A stretch of 55,981 nt of DNA from Thermodesulfatator autotrophicus. GTDB taxonomy: Bacteria > Desulfobacterota > Thermodesulfobacteria > Thermodesulfobacteriales > Thermodesulfatatoraceae. The position numbers were made by a program, and so were the translations under genes. Numbering within the stretch: position 1 is the first letter of the stretch; each line of letters starts with the position of its first letter. The stretch covers positions 1-55,981 of the forward strand of contig NZ_LSFI01000009.1 in NCBI RefSeq assembly GCF_001642325.1. The letters are read 5' to 3'. The notes under the pieces were generated by a model. It was not told the DNA's origin. It made no database searches and saw nothing but the letters and a program-made list of their open reading frames with translations. Below are positions 36,643 to 45,647 of this stretch, one piece after another.

Positions 36643-37740
36643 TTATTCTTTATCTTTAGCAAATGGGTACTTGGTCCATCTGGTGAAAGGAGCCAGACTC
36701 AATTGCCGTAGCAAGTGGTCAGCCAACACCAAACGCACCATAGCCTGGCATACAGGTACGATGCGAGGAATAGCTGAAGCATCATGGCGTCCACCAATTC
36801 TTATTTTTCTGGGGTTTAAGTTTTCATCTACGGTTTCCTGTTCCTTGCTTATGCTGGGTATTGGTTTTACCGCTACGCGGCAGACAATTTCGTCTCCGTT
36901 TGATATACCAGCAAGGATTCCCCCGGCGTTATTGCTTTTAAAGCCCGTGGGAGTGATTTCGTCATTATTTTCTGAACCCAAAAGCTCAGCGGCAGCAAAG
37001 CCTGCACCAATTTCTATCCCTTTTACCGCCCCAATACTCATAAGGGCCTTAGCTAAATCGGCATCAAGCTTATCAAAAACAGGCTCACCAAGCCCAGCAG
37101 GCACCCCTAAGGCCACGATTTCTACCACCCCGCCTATTGAGTCACCTCTGGCCCTGATTTCTTTAACCCTTTCTTCCATTTTGGGAAGGGCCTCAGGGTC
37201 TGGACAGAAGAGGCGATTTTTATAGATAAAAGAAAGGTCTTTTTTGCTAATCTTGGCGCCACCCAAAGCCACGGTATAGGCGTGAACCTCTATGTTCCAG
37301 GTTTCTAGCAATCTTTTAGCTACGGCTCCTGCGGCAACTCTGGCCGCGGTTTCCCGTCCACTTGAGCGTCCTCCGCCTCGCCAGTCCCTTAAACCATATT
37401 TCCAGAAGTAAGTACAATCTCCGTGGCCAGGCCTGAAAATATCTTTTATGGCTTCATAAGCTCCAGGACGGGCGTCTTCGTTATAAATCAGAAGAGCAAT
37501 GGGGGTACCGGTAGTCCGGCCTTCAAAAACACCAGAAAGCAGGTGAACACGGTCTTTTTCTTTACGTGGTGTCTCTCCAGGAGCTTTACCAGGACGGCGC
37601 CTGTCAAGCTCTTCCTGAATGTAGGCTTCGTCAAGCTCAAGGCCAGGAGGACAGCCATCTATTACCACTCCCAGAGCCTTGCCGTGTGATTCACCAAAAG
37701 TGGTAATTCTTAAGGCCTGACCAAAACTATTTCCTGGCAT
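36643..37740 (-). CDS. aroC: Chorismate synthase
   Basis: Last step of the shikimate pathway: EPSP to chorismate with reduced FMN as catalyst. 365 residues, full length. Family signatures are present: GESHGKALGVVIDGCPPG near residue 16, RPGHGDCTYFWKYG near 102 (with the catalytic-region GHGD), RGGGRSSGRETAARVAAGAVAK near 120, and GIEIGAGF near 235 plus GRHDASAIPRIVPV near 328 (the catalytic Asp-containing segment). No clear ribosome site; start chosen from the conserved GNSFG N-terminus. It stands alone. Confidence 0.97.
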   Translation of the reverse strand: MPGNSFGQALRITTFGESHGKALGVVIDGCPPGLELDEAYIQEELDRRRPGKAPGETPRKEKDRVHLLSGVFEGRTTGTPIALLIYNEDARPGAYEAIKDIFRPGHGDCTYFWKYGLRDWRGGGRSSGRETAARVAAGAVAKRLLETWNIEVHAYTVALGGAKISKKDLSFIYKNRLFCPDPEALPKMEERVKEIRARGDSIGGVVEIVALGVPAGLGEPVFDKLDADLAKALMSIGAVKGIEIGAGFAAAELLGSENNDEITPTGFKSNNAGGILAGISNGDEIVCRVAVKPIPSISKEQETVDENLNPRKIRIGGRHDASAIPRIVPVCQAMVRLVLADHLLRQLSLAPFTRWTKYPFAKDKE

Positions 37741-37799
37741 AAGAAAATCCTCGTTATCTTTTAGTTAACATTTTAATTTCATTTTATAATTTGGACAGC

Positions 37800-37916
37800 T
37801 TAAAACCACATTTTTAAGCCTATCCCGTAAAAATATTCAGAGTGCCAGAAGGCAGAGCGCTCCATGAAATCTTCGGGTTTTAGGGCTAACAAATTTTTAA
37901 AACTAATTTTTCCCAT
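37800..37916 (-). CDS. Short coding remnant (38 residues)
   Basis: An ATG-initiated frame too short for most gene callers, of which residues 5-38 look like real protein (FKNLLALKPEDFMERSAFWH then YFYGIGLKMWF). Ending in an aromatic-rich strand with terminal Phe, it resembles the last strand of an outer-membrane barrel protein. It directly follows the eroded frame at 37930-38250 but in another phase. Family not recognised; it may be the 3' tail of a destroyed gene. Confidence 0.35.
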   Translation of the reverse strand: MGKISFKNLLALKPEDFMERSAFWHSEYFYGIGLKMWF

Positions 37917-37929
37917 TGTATGATAAAGA

Positions 37930-38250
37930 TTAGAAGGGAAGCTTGCATAAACCGGTTCCTAACCAAACCGAAGCTTTGCCAGAGCCATCCTGGACGGTAA
38001 AGCGCAGTTCGTAAGGACAGGGGCCACTTGCACAATTTCAGCCTGACGCAATGTCTTGGGAATTTTTTTTTAAAAGGATAGCTTGCCCTGGCATATACTT
38101 ACGTCTTCCTGAAAGGATCTCAAAACCGAATCTCCTGACTAAAAGCCCACCATAAAGAACTGCTCCGCCGTAAAGAAAATAACCAGGGTTAAATGCCCCA
38201 AAAGGAGATAGCGCGCCATAAAGAATAAAGGGTGAGCTAAATTTGCTCAC
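37930..38250 (-). pseudogene. Eroded gene fragment with one in-frame TGA
   Basis: A 107-codon frame without ATG. Codons 1-70 encode a Gly/Tyr-rich hydrophobic stretch (FNPGYFLYGGAVLYGGLLVR) and a basic segment (FEILSGRRKYMPGQAILLKK). Codon 71 (38038-38040) is TGA. The same frame then continues 35 codons of clearly protein-like sequence (NCASGPCPYELRFTVQ, ASVWLGTGLCKLPF) to TAA. The GTG at 38250 lies inside the DUF2202 terminator hairpin, so the real 5' end is probably lost. Family not recognised. Most likely a decaying gene; selenocysteine read-through cannot be excluded but no convincing SECIS hairpin follows the TGA. Confidence 0.5.
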
Positions 38251-38254
38251 CCTT
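38228..38254 (-). terminator. Intrinsic terminator of the DUF2202 gene
   Basis: Perfect ten-base stem AAGGGTGAGC (38245-38254 on the complement) with a seven-base loop and its partner at 38228-38237, followed on the complement by a T-rich run (TTTATTCTTTAT). It lies 15 bases after the DUF2202 stop. Confidence 0.85.
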
Positions 38255-38269
38255 AGAGTTGAACATTGA

Positions 38270-38959
38270 CTATTTCGTATTGATTTTCATTGGTTTACCT
38301 TGGGCATCTACTGGCCCCATTTCTTTAGGAGAAGATACGATTTTGGCAAATTCTTGTTTTGAGAGATATTGTGGTGTGTAAGATAGGCCCATTTTTTCAA
38401 TCCAGTTGCCAAAAACGCGTAGATGATTACGAGAGCCTTTCATAAGGTTTTGATAAACCATGCGAATATCTTCGTTATCAGTCTTTTTCAATTCTTGCTG
38501 GAGATCGTATATATCCATCTCTTCAATTAACGCACCTACCTTTACCGCTTCCCCTAAAGATGCCATCCCTTGGCGCACAAGCTTTTTATAAAGCTTCTGC
38601 ATTTCTTCAGTTTTAAACTGGCCAACATCTAAACCTTCAACAGGATTTTTTAAGCCATATTTTTCTATCAAAGTTTTTACCATATCTATATGACGTTGTT
38701 CGCTTCGAGAAATATTATTAAAAACCCGAAGCTGCCAGCGCTGGAATAAAACATAATAAACATCATGGGCTAATTTTTCTTCTTCTATCATTTTAAAAAG
38801 GCCTTCTTTTTCTGCAGGGCTAAGGGGTTGTTTAGGTAATTTTTTGACCAAGTTAATACATTGATTAGGGGAATTATCACCTTTGAAGGTCCCAGGGGGA
38901 AAAGCCCAAGTACTACTTACGGCAAAAAACAACAAAAAAACAACTAAAAATTTTTTCAT
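38270..38959 (-). CDS. DUF2202 (ferritin-like) exported protein
   Basis: 229 residues with a signal peptide (about 1-19, cut after TWA). A four-helix ferritin-like domain holds the carboxylate/His pattern of DUF2202: EEEKLAHDVYYVLFQRW near 60, SRSEQRHIDMVKTLIEKYG near 85, GALIEEMDIYDLQQ near 142, and GSRNHLRVFGNWIEK near 175. The residues suggest a di-iron or metal site in the periplasm. Function is unknown. AAGGAG stands nine bases before the ATG, and a strong terminator follows, so it is monocistronic. Confidence 0.9.
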   Translation of the reverse strand: MKKFLVVFLLFFAVSSTWAFPPGTFKGDNSPNQCINLVKKLPKQPLSPAEKEGLFKMIEEEKLAHDVYYVLFQRWQLRVFNNISRSEQRHIDMVKTLIEKYGLKNPVEGLDVGQFKTEEMQKLYKKLVRQGMASLGEAVKVGALIEEMDIYDLQQELKKTDNEDIRMVYQNLMKGSRNHLRVFGNWIEKMGLSYTPQYLSKQEFAKIVSSPKEMGPVDAQGKPMKINTK

Positions 38960-39627
38960 TTTTAAAAACTCCTTTTTAGTTAATTTGTTTTAGGCTAACA
39001 AAGCTTTTGAAGATTGGAAATAGTTTTTTGGGGGCTTTTTTATATTACAAAGTGTTATCAAGGCGATGTAGTTGCCGTGGCAAAGTGATCTCTATCCCGA
39101 AAAAGACGAATCAATCTCTCATCTTTAGGCCTTTTATAGAATGAGCCGCCCCAGGTTTGCCGAATAGAAAAATTTGCGGGATGATTAGACATGGTAAAAC
39201 AAAAAAGTTTTCTAACAACGAGGTAAGGGAACAGGCGGTTCATGAGTGGTAGGGATTGAATACGAGAAGGAAGGTCATAAGAATCGGATTCTCAAGTGGA
39301 CGGAGGGTGGTCTTTTAATGATTAAGATTTTTGGCGTACTCCCTGAGATTTTTCCTGATGAGGAGAACAGGCGTTAGTTTTTGTGCCAGATACTTTCCTT
39401 TAAAGAAGGCCTCTCACACCTAATTTTTGGCAATATCTCGTAATGCTTGTGTATAAAGAGGTAGCGCCTTTTTGTGTATCTATCAGCTGTCTCTATCAGC
39501 TGTCAAACTCGGGCTTTAGTAAAGCTTGAAAATTTGCCTGTCCCTAATTTGACTAATTTGATGATTTGGCTGCTTTGGCCAGATCTGGTAGGATAACGGA
39601 GCTAGATTCCAGGCAGGAAGGAGCTAG
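38960..39627. other. Gene-poor stretch upstream of argB
   Basis: 668 bases without a complete gene. 39058-39115 is a REP-like unit (aaggcgatgtagttgccgtgg, aagtgatctc) that also produces a spurious 61-codon minus frame. 39246-39377 is a 43-codon plus-strand coding remnant (listed separately). At 39480-39505 a 13-base direct repeat (tatcagctgtctc/tatcagctgtcaa) occurs. GGAAGGAG before 39628 is the argB ribosome site. No clear promoter was found. Confidence 0.6.
39246..39377 (+). pseudogene. Possible transposase or gene remnant (43 codons)
   Basis: From GTG 39246 the frame encodes protein-like sequence, including GIEYEKEGHKNRILKWTEGG and LLMIKIFGVLPEIFPDEENR, to a TAG stop. It begins right after an in-frame TGA. 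Its charged, compact composition suggests the tail of an ORF cut off at the 5' side, perhaps a transposase, but no motif confirms this. Confidence 0.3.
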
Positions 39628-40563
39628 ATGAAAGTGGAAGTTACCAACGAAATAAGAGCGAAAGTTCTCATTGAGGCCCTCCCTTATCTCAAGCGTTTTT
39701 ACGGCAAGACTATAGTGATTAAATACGGCGGGCACGCCATGGTAAGCGAAGAACTAAAAGAAGCCTTTGCCCAGGACGTAGTCCTTATGAAATATGTGGG
39801 CTTACGCCCGGTCATCGTCCACGGAGGGGGCCCGCAGATAAGCGAAGTTATGGCCAAGATGGGCATAAAGCCCGTTTTTGTAGAAGGCCAGAGAGTAACA
39901 GACGAAGCCACCATGAGTGTGGTGGAAATGGTGCTGGTGGGTACAGTCAATAAAAGTATCGTGGGGCTCCTTAATCGTCATGGAGGCCGAGCAGTTGGGC
40001 TTTCTGGAAGAGACGGTGAAATGGTTGTAGCTGAAAAGATGAAAATTTATCGCTACTCCGGGGAGGATCGTCCGCCAGAAATCATAGATATTGGCCGGGT
40101 AGGAAAGGTCAAAAAAATAAATCCTGAAGTAATAGAAACCCTCATGGAAAAGGGGTTTCTTCCCGTAATTGCTCCGGTAGGGGTAGGGCCTGACGGCGAG
40201 GCCTACAATATCAACGCTGACCTGGTGGCTGGAGCCATTGCCGGGGCCCTTAAGGCCGAAAAAGTAATTTATCTCACAGACGTTGAAGGGGTAAAAGACG
40301 AAAAAGGCCAACTTATTTCCACTGTTTCCATCTCCCAGGTAGGAGAGCTTATTGAAAAAGGCGTGGCCAAAAGTGGCATGATTCCCAAACTAAAAAGTGC
40401 CAGAAAGGCCCTGAGAGCAGGTGCCCAAAAGGCCCATATCATTGACGGGCGGGTGCCACACGCCATTCTCCTTGAAATTTTTACGGACCAGGGCGTAGGC
40501 ACAGAAATTGTTCCTGATTTTGGGGCACCTGGTATCCAAGGCACAGAAACTCAAATGATATGA
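39628..40563 (+). CDS. argB: Acetylglutamate kinase
   Basis: Phosphorylates N-acetylglutamate, second step of arginine synthesis, in the cytoplasm. 311 residues. Amino-acid kinase fold with [10 protein letters not shown] near 29, [12 protein letters not shown] near 64, [12 protein letters not shown] near 124, the acetylglutamate/ATP site [20 protein letters not shown] near 190, and [16 protein letters not shown] near 250. The N-terminal extension helix (about 1-25, [17 protein letters not shown]) is the one associated with arginine-feedback-sensitive hexameric enzymes; sensitivity here is inferred. Good ribosome site. pyrE follows ten bases later. Confidence 0.96.
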   Translation: MKVEVTNEIRAKVLIEALPYLKRFYGKTIVIKYGGHAMVSEELKEAFAQDVVLMKYVGLRPVIVHGGGPQISEVMAKMGIKPVFVEGQRVTDEATMSVVEMVLVGTVNKSIVGLLNRHGGRAVGLSGRDGEMVVAEKMKIYRYSGEDRPPEIIDIGRVGKVKKINPEVIETLMEKGFLPVIAPVGVGPDGEAYNINADLVAGAIAGALKAEKVIYLTDVEGVKDEKGQLISTVSISQVGELIEKGVAKSGMIPKLKSARKALRAGAQKAHIIDGRVPHAILLEIFTDQGVGTEIVPDFGAPGIQGTETQMI

Positions 40564-40573
40564 GGAGTATCTT

Positions 40574-41134
40574 ATGACCGACGCAAGACAAAGGCTCTTT
40601 GAACTCCTTTTTGAGAGGTCTTTCCTCTATCGCCCAGAGGGTTTTCGTCTGGCTTCAGGGAAAATCAGCCCCTATTATCTAGATTGTAAAAAGACCACCT
40701 TGTGCGCTAAGGCCCTTCCCTTAATTGGCAAGCTCATGTGGGAGGAAGTTAAAAAATTCTTACCAGATGCCGTGGGAGGCTTAACTCTAGGGGCAGATCC
40801 TCTGGTTACCGCTGTTTGCTTTCAGGCAGGGCTTGAAGGAACGCCTCTTGAAGGTTTTATTGTCCGCAAAGAAGCTAAAGGCCACGGCACCCAAAATTAC
40901 ATTGAAGGCGCTGTCAAAGAAGGTATGAAGACGGTTATCCTGGAAGATGTTGTTACCACTGGCGGTTCAAGCTTAAAAGCAGTTACCAAGGCAAAAGACG
41001 CAGGTCTTGAAGTGCTGGCAGTAGTAGCCCTGGTTGACCGTGAAGAAGGCGGCTTTGAAGCTATTAAAGCCCAGGGACTTCAATTAATAAGCCTGTATAA
41101 AATTAAAGAATTTCTTGACAGATTGGCTGGCTAG
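40574..41134 (+). CDS. pyrE: Orotate phosphoribosyltransferase
   Basis: Joins orotate and PRPP to OMP in pyrimidine synthesis. 186 residues, the short bacterial form. [17 protein letters not shown] near 24, the loop [15 protein letters not shown] near 98 and the PRPP-binding [17 protein letters not shown] near 121 are all present. GAGGAG precedes the ATG. The stop codon is interlocked with that of purE on the opposite strand (shared CTAG). Co-directional with argB and probably cotranscribed. Confidence 0.95.
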   Translation: MTDARQRLFELLFERSFLYRPEGFRLASGKISPYYLDCKKTTLCAKALPLIGKLMWEEVKKFLPDAVGGLTLGADPLVTAVCFQAGLEGTPLEGFIVRKEAKGHGTQNYIEGAVKEGMKTVILEDVVTTGGSSLKAVTKAKDAGLEVLAVVALVDREEGGFEAIKAQGLQLISLYKIKEFLDRLAG

Positions 41135-41658
41135 CTTTTCATAAAGCTTTTTAAATAGCTATCAGGTCCTACTTCTTCAAGGTTTTTCGCTTTTTCTTCT
41201 ACCATTTGGCGCAAGCTGGCTTTGTATTCTTTTATTTTTTGGCGTATCTCTGGATATTTAACTCCAAGTATTTCGGCGGCTAAAAGCCCTGCGTTTTTGG
41301 CGTTATTTATGGCCACTGTAGCTACCGGCACGCCGGCAGGCATTTGCACAATGGAAAGTAAAGAGTCAAGGCCATTTAGCGAGGAAGTTTTAACTGGTAC
41401 ACCGATTACCGGTAAAGCAGTGATAGAAGCCACCATGCCGGGTAAATGGGCAGCTCCTCCTGCACCAGCAATAATTACTTCAAGTCCGCGGGCCTCAGCT
41501 TCTCTGGCGTAATTAAACATCCTTTCAGGGGTGCGATGGGCAGAAACTATAGTAATTTCATAAGGAATTTCAAAAGTTTCCAGCATCTCGGCTGCCTGAT
41601 TCATCACTGGAAGGTCTGAATCGCTTCCCATTATTATGCCTACGAGCGCCTTTTTCAT
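41131..41658 (-). CDS. purE: N5-carboxyaminoimidazole ribonucleotide mutase
   Basis: Moves the carboxylate in the class I purine route (N5-CAIR to CAIR). 175 residues with the PurE signature [17 protein letters not shown] near 8, [13 protein letters not shown] near 39 (catalytic His41) and [15 protein letters not shown] near 64. The ATG overlaps the purK stop (ATGA), the usual purK-purE pair. Together with purK it shows the N5-CAIR (bacterial) pathway. A slightly long C-terminal helical tail (about 160-175). Confidence 0.96.
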   Translation of the reverse strand: MKKALVGIIMGSDSDLPVMNQAAEMLETFEIPYEITIVSAHRTPERMFNYAREAEARGLEVIIAGAGGAAHLPGMVASITALPVIGVPVKTSSLNGLDSLLSIVQMPAGVPVATVAINNAKNAGLLAAEILGVKYPEIRQKIKEYKASLRQMVEEKAKNLEEVGPDSYLKSFMKS

Positions 41659-42803
41659 GCTTTCCCCTCCGCTTTAATTTTTAAAAACTTTTTGACTTTT
41701 TCTACGGTTTCAATGGCCTTTTCAAGGTCGTCGTCAACGATAGTTACGTGCCCCATTTTTCGGAATGGTTTAGTGATTTTTTTGCCGTAAAAATGAAAGG
41801 AAAGGCCAGAGATTGATAGTGCTTCTTCTAGTCCTTCAATAAGGGGTGGGCCTTCAAAGCCCTCTTCTCCTAGGAGATTTATCATCACCGCTGGAGATAA
41901 AAGTTTGGTAGAGCCAAGAGGTAAGCCCGCAATTGCCCGAACGTGTTGTTCAAACTGGCAGGTAGCACAGGCTTCTATGGTGTAATGGCCAGAGTTGTGG
42001 GGCCGTGGAGCAAGTTCGTTTACCAGGACGCGTTTGTCTTTAGTCAAAAACATTTCCACTGCCAACACGCCGACTATCTCTAGTTTTTCGGCGATATTTA
42101 TGGCTATTTTCTGGGCTTCCTCAGCAAGGTTTTTATCAATACGAGCAGGAGCAATTACCAGGTCACAGATGTTGGCCCTTTCGTCAAAGACCATTTCCAC
42201 CACGGGGTACACTTTACGTTCACCATTAATTCCTCGGGCTACTATTACCGCCAGTTCTTTTTCAAATTCTACAAACTCTTCAATATACGTTTCACCCGGC
42301 AGGGCTTTTTCCACATCTTCCTGGCTTTTGAGAACCACCACCCCTCTTCCGTCATAGCCGCCTTTGCAGGCCTTTTGCACCACCGGAAAACCAAAGGAAG
42401 AAAGTTCTTCTGTGGTTTTTACTTTCCTGAATTTAGGAAGCGGGGCACCGAGGCGAGCAAGCATTTCTTTTTGTTTAAACTTGTCTTGAATGGTTTCAAG
42501 GAGATCAGGGGAAGGATAAATACGGTGGCCTTCTTTTAATAGCCTTTTTAAGGCCTTAGTGTTCACGTGTTCAAGGTCATAAGTGGTGACATCACTTTGT
42601 TCAACCAGTTCTCTTATTTTTTCAGCATCGTGAAAATCACCGATGATCTGTTTATCAGAAACCTGGGCGGCCGGGGCTTCTGGAGTTGGGTCTAAAACCG
42701 TAACATAAAATCCCATTTTTTTGGCCTTCTGGGCCATCATCTTACCAAGCTGGCCCCCACCGAGAATACCCAGCCGAGCCAGTGGATACCGGTATATCTT
42801 CAT
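41655..42803 (-). CDS. purK: 5-(carboxyamino)imidazole ribonucleotide synthase
   Basis: ATP-grasp ligase that carboxylates AIR to N5-CAIR. 382 residues: [16 protein letters not shown] near 9, ATP-grasp [17 protein letters not shown] near 140, [17 protein letters not shown] near 255 (metal/ATP site). The start at 42803 ([12 protein letters not shown]) is preferred to the longer frame from 42860 because GGGGGC precedes it and the extension is not purK-like. First gene of the purK-purE pair. Confidence 0.95.
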   Translation of the reverse strand: MKIYRYPLARLGILGGGQLGKMMAQKAKKMGFYVTVLDPTPEAPAAQVSDKQIIGDFHDAEKIRELVEQSDVTTYDLEHVNTKALKRLLKEGHRIYPSPDLLETIQDKFKQKEMLARLGAPLPKFRKVKTTEELSSFGFPVVQKACKGGYDGRGVVVLKSQEDVEKALPGETYIEEFVEFEKELAVIVARGINGERKVYPVVEMVFDERANICDLVIAPARIDKNLAEEAQKIAINIAEKLEIVGVLAVEMFLTKDKRVLVNELAPRPHNSGHYTIEACATCQFEQHVRAIAGLPLGSTKLLSPAVMINLLGEEGFEGPPLIEGLEEALSISGLSFHFYGKKITKPFRKMGHVTIVDDDLEKAIETVEKVKKFLKIKAEGKA

Positions 42804-42904
42804 TTTGCCCCCAAACTTTGAAGATACCGATATTTTAGTAACGTGGAAGTAAAAACACAACTAAAAGATATTGAAGCTTTACAGTTGTTAATGGGAACAT
42901 TTTT

Positions 42905-43140
42905 ACCTTACAGAGCGTCATCGCGAGGCGACGTAGTCGCCGTGGCGAAGTGACCCAACGGGTCATTACTAGGAGCACGAAGTGCGGCGAAGCGACCCTA
43001 CCAGGGTCGTTACGAGGAGGTGCGTGAGCACCGACGAAGTAATCCCCTGAGATTGCTCCGCTCGCAATGACAGAAAAAGGGCTGCAATAATACTGCGAGG
43101 AGGCCCGCAAGGCTGATGTAAAATCTCAATCAGGGCCTGA
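42905..43140. repeat. Dense REP-like repeat cluster upstream of purK
   Basis: The 300-base gap between nrdR and purK contains nested palindromes such as gtcatcgcgaggcgacgtag...cgccgtggcgaagtgacc, gagcacgaagtgcggcgaag and cctgagattgctccgctcgcaatgaca. These are several consecutive units of the interspersed repeat. A 91-codon frame through it is spurious. Confidence 0.75.
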
Positions 43141-43155
43141 GGGAAAGTTCCAACA

Positions 43156-43617
43156 TCAAGATTTTTTATTCTTTAAAAGTTGCTGGATTTGTTCAATAAA
43201 TTCATTAACGTCCTGGAACTGGCGATAAACCGAAGCGAAGCGCACATAGGCTACTTCGTCCCACTCATGTAACTTATCCATTACCTTTTCGCCAATAAAG
43301 GTGGAGGGTACTTCTTTTTCTCCAGACTCCAATAGTTCTCTTTCAAGTGCGTTAACAAAGGCCTCAATTTCTTCCATGCTAATAGGCCTTTTTTGGCAGG
43401 CTTTTTTAATACCTTCAATAACTTTTTCTCTAATAAAGGGTTCTCTGCGGCCATCGCGTTTAATTATCATGGGAAGCTGCATTTCAACCCGTTCATAAGT
43501 GGTGAACCGATAGCCACAGGCCAGGCATTCCCTGCGCCGCCTGATGGTGGCTCCATCTTTGCTCATGCGACTATCAACTACTTTTGTTTCCATGTGTTCA
43601 CAGGAAGGGCATTTCAT
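43156..43617 (-). CDS. nrdR: Transcriptional repressor NrdR
   Basis: Zinc-ribbon/ATP-cone regulator of ribonucleotide reductase genes. 153 residues, the usual size. The N-terminal zinc ribbon [17 protein letters not shown] and [17 protein letters not shown] are family-diagnostic; the ATP-cone lies at about 45-140 ([19 protein letters not shown]). The start is set at 43617 because proteins in this family begin MxCPxC; the longer frame (43716) adds 33 unconserved residues overlapping the porin terminator. There is no Shine-Dalgarno, but a promoter ends eight bases upstream (43626-43654). Confidence 0.95.
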   Translation of the reverse strand: MKCPSCEHMETKVVDSRMSKDGATIRRRRECLACGYRFTTYERVEMQLPMIIKRDGRREPFIREKVIEGIKKACQKRPISMEEIEAFVNALERELLESGEKEVPSTFIGEKVMDKLHEWDEVAYVRFASVYRQFQDVNEFIEQIQQLLKNKKS

Positions 43618-43625
43618 GACAGCAG

Positions 43626-43654
43626 ATTTTAATACAAAGAAGCATTTAAAGCAA
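43626..43654 (-). promoter_or_regulatory. Predicted nrdR promoter (leaderless)
   Basis: On the complement, TTGCTT (43649-43654) and TAAAAT (43626-43631) are 17 bases apart. The -10 ends eight bases before the nrdR ATG. The -35 overlaps the T-tract of the porin terminator. Confidence 0.6.
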
Positions 43655-43678
43655 AAAAGCGGGGCGAATGCCCCGCTT
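43653..43678 (-). terminator. Intrinsic terminator of the porin gene
   Basis: Nine-base perfect stem AAGCGGGGC/GCCCCGCTT (43657-43665 and 43670-43678), a four-base loop and a six-T run on the complement. It lies 27 bases after the porin stop. A near-identical copy is at 35731-35757. Confidence 0.92.
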
Positions 43679-43705
43679 AAGGAGGAGGTAGATCTTAGTT
43701 CTGCC

Positions 43706-44881
43706 TTAAAGGCCAAAGCTTATCTCAACCTGCCCTAAGAAAACATCTCGGGTATCATCGTCAACAAGCTTACGGTCAAAGTCGTCGTGAAAATATCCTA
43801 CACTTGCCCCTACGTTTTCAAAAAGCTCAACATTAAAGGCTATACCATACCGACTCTCAGCAAACTCAAGCTTCTGGGCATCGTTGTTGCTCCCGGCATA
43901 CTTTAACACTACTTCCACCGGCCTTATGAACCTATCACAATTGACCCCTGCCTCCACGTTCCATACCGCAGGCTCTCCTTTGTAATCACCTGTCTCCAGG
44001 TCATCAAGTGCCGTCATGTATTCACCAAGCATGAAAAACCTTCCAAAAGTTATCTCCCCATAAAGGGCCAGACCACCTTCTTTGTCTTTAATCACTTCTC
44101 CTACAGCATCAGAAAGGCCGTCAGTGTCAGCCAGGTTGGAAAGATAAGAAAGGCCAAACAGGGCGGTAAGCCCCCTTGCTTCGTCTTCATAGGTGTAGTT
44201 GAGGTCAAAACCAAAATCTTCTACGTGGTTGTCACTATCGTCTTCTTCTTCCACGTCACCGTTAAATACGTAAAAAGATGCACTAAGACCTGCCTTTTCG
44301 TAACCAAGGAGCAGGGCCTTTTCCCTTATTTCTCCAAAAGAAAGAGTGATGGGGATATCTACCAGTGGATCATCAGGGAAATGGGTAAGAAGTGCACCAA
44401 AAGGCACGTAAAACTCACCGGCCTTGGCGTAAACAGGATATTTTTCGGGGTTTCCAAGCTGGATAAAGGCTTCGTCAATGAAGACGTTGTCATCATCAGC
44501 AAAGGGAGGGTTTTCGTAGAGGATAAGAGCCGAACCTGAAACCCAGTCGTTAACACTTCCAGAGACGGCAAGCTCTACCGTAGGCATGCCAAAGTCGCTT
44601 CCCTTTTCGTTTGAGTCAGCTACCACCCCAGCACGCATGGAGCCTTCAATGCTGAACTTAGGAAGAGCGGTTTCTTCAGACTCAGGGGCAACGGCAGGAG
44701 CAGAAGCCTCGTAGGCCTTAAGCTTTTCCTCAAGTTCTTTGACTTTGGCCGAAAGGGCCTGATTTTGTTTCACAAGTTCCTGCACCATGGCCTTTAACTC
44801 TGACAAGTCATCTGCGGCCCAGGACTTAGAGCTAAAAACTAAAAACATCGACACAAAAAACGTAAATAAAGTCTTTTTCAT
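43706..44881 (-). CDS. LbtU-like outer-membrane porin
   Basis: 391 residues: signal peptide (about 1-22, cut after SWA), a coiled-coil stalk ([16 protein letters not shown], 26-60), an acidic linker, then an about 310-residue beta barrel of alternating aromatic strands ending QVEISFGL. The stalk-plus-barrel plan and strands such as [21 protein letters not shown] match LbtU siderophore-porin-like proteins. The substrate is unknown. AAGGAGG is before the ATG. The gene starts 59 bases after cbiL on the same strand without an intervening hairpin, so B12-riboswitch read-through is possible. Strong own terminator downstream. Confidence 0.88.
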   Translation of the reverse strand: MKKTLFTFFVSMFLVFSSKSWAADDLSELKAMVQELVKQNQALSAKVKELEEKLKAYEASAPAVAPESEETALPKFSIEGSMRAGVVADSNEKGSDFGMPTVELAVSGSVNDWVSGSALILYENPPFADDDNVFIDEAFIQLGNPEKYPVYAKAGEFYVPFGALLTHFPDDPLVDIPITLSFGEIREKALLLGYEKAGLSASFYVFNGDVEEEDDSDNHVEDFGFDLNYTYEDEARGLTALFGLSYLSNLADTDGLSDAVGEVIKDKEGGLALYGEITFGRFFMLGEYMTALDDLETGDYKGEPAVWNVEAGVNCDRFIRPVEVVLKYAGSNNDAQKLEFAESRYGIAFNVELFENVGASVGYFHDDFDRKLVDDDTRDVFLGQVEISFGL

Positions 44882-44940
44882 AACACCCTCCTTATAAAAA
44901 ATTTAATTTTATGCTATTCAATAGAAAAAAAATACTACAA

Positions 44941-45645
44941 TCAAAATTTTTTTCCGCCAATAATAAAAAGACTGAAATAAGGGAGATTTTTGTCTTTTAG
45001 AGCTGAAGCATCCTGATAAATCTCTTCGTTCTCCATAGAACAAAAGGAAACTCCCTTAACTTTCGTGAGAAGTCCTTTTTCTTTAATGGCTTCATAAATG
45101 TCTGCTGAGGCCCGGTAAACTTTATAAAGAACAATGGTACTCACTTGTCTCCCGAACTCTCGCACCACCTGCCCCCCACGGGCTCCAGAGGCAAAAAGGA
45201 CGGTTTCGTCTCCTTCTGCCAGGCTAAGGTTAAGCCTTGCTGCTGCCGCTTGAGCAGCGGTAATCCCGGGTACCAGCTCTATTTCTATTTCGGGTAAAAT
45301 CTTTCGCACTTCACGGGCAAGATAGATAAAAGTAGAATAAAAACACGGGTCTCCCATGGTGAGAAAGGCCACCTCTCCTCGGCCAAGTGCTTTGGCAATT
45401 ATTTTGGCATTTTCTTGCCAGGCGCTGGTAAGAGCTTCTTTATCGTAAGTCATGGGGAAATTAAGTGGCTTCAGTTCTTTCTCTTCAGGTAAATGGGGTT
45501 TTACCACTATTGCTGCCAGAGAGTAGGCATTTTTACTGGAAGCAGCCACAAAAATGTTTTCTACCTGGCGAAGTATTTTTATGGCTTTTAAGGTGAGTAG
45601 GTCCGGGTCCCCCGGACCTACTCCTATACCGTAAAGCTTTGGCAT
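44941..45645 (-). CDS. cbiL: (Cobalt-)precorrin-2 C20-methyltransferase
   Basis: 234 residues, tetrapyrrole methylase. Seen are LYGIGVGPGDPDLLTLKAI at 4-22, LTMGDPCFYSTFIYLAR near 95 and LVPGITAAQAAAARLNLSL near 123 (CbiL/CobI type, with GDPCFYST). It performs the first methylation after cobalt insertion. Two bases separate it from the cbiK stop, so the two form an operon under the B12 riboswitch. Confidence 0.95.
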   Translation of the reverse strand: MPKLYGIGVGPGDPDLLTLKAIKILRQVENIFVAASSKNAYSLAAIVVKPHLPEEKELKPLNFPMTYDKEALTSAWQENAKIIAKALGRGEVAFLTMGDPCFYSTFIYLAREVRKILPEIEIELVPGITAAQAAAARLNLSLAEGDETVLFASGARGGQVVREFGRQVSTIVLYKVYRASADIYEAIKEKGLLTKVKGVSFCSMENEEIYQDASALKDKNLPYFSLFIIGGKKF

Positions 45646-45647
45646 AA

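Noticed and set aside
38035-38045. Selenocysteine at the TGA of the eroded frame
   Set aside because: Not accepted as the main reading: no evident SECIS-like hairpin just after the TGA, no start codon outside a terminator, and no recognised family. Kept only as a finding to test.
39058-39243. 61-codon minus-strand frame ending in RDRDHFATATTSP
   Set aside because: Its 3' part is a translated REP-like unit; no ribosome site; too little left to call a gene.
42835-43110. 91-codon minus-strand frame upstream of purK
   Set aside because: Runs through nested palindromic repeats and has no recognisable domain.
43618-43716. 33-residue extension of NrdR
   Set aside because: It covers the porin terminator, and NrdR proteins begin with the MxCPxC zinc ribbon.
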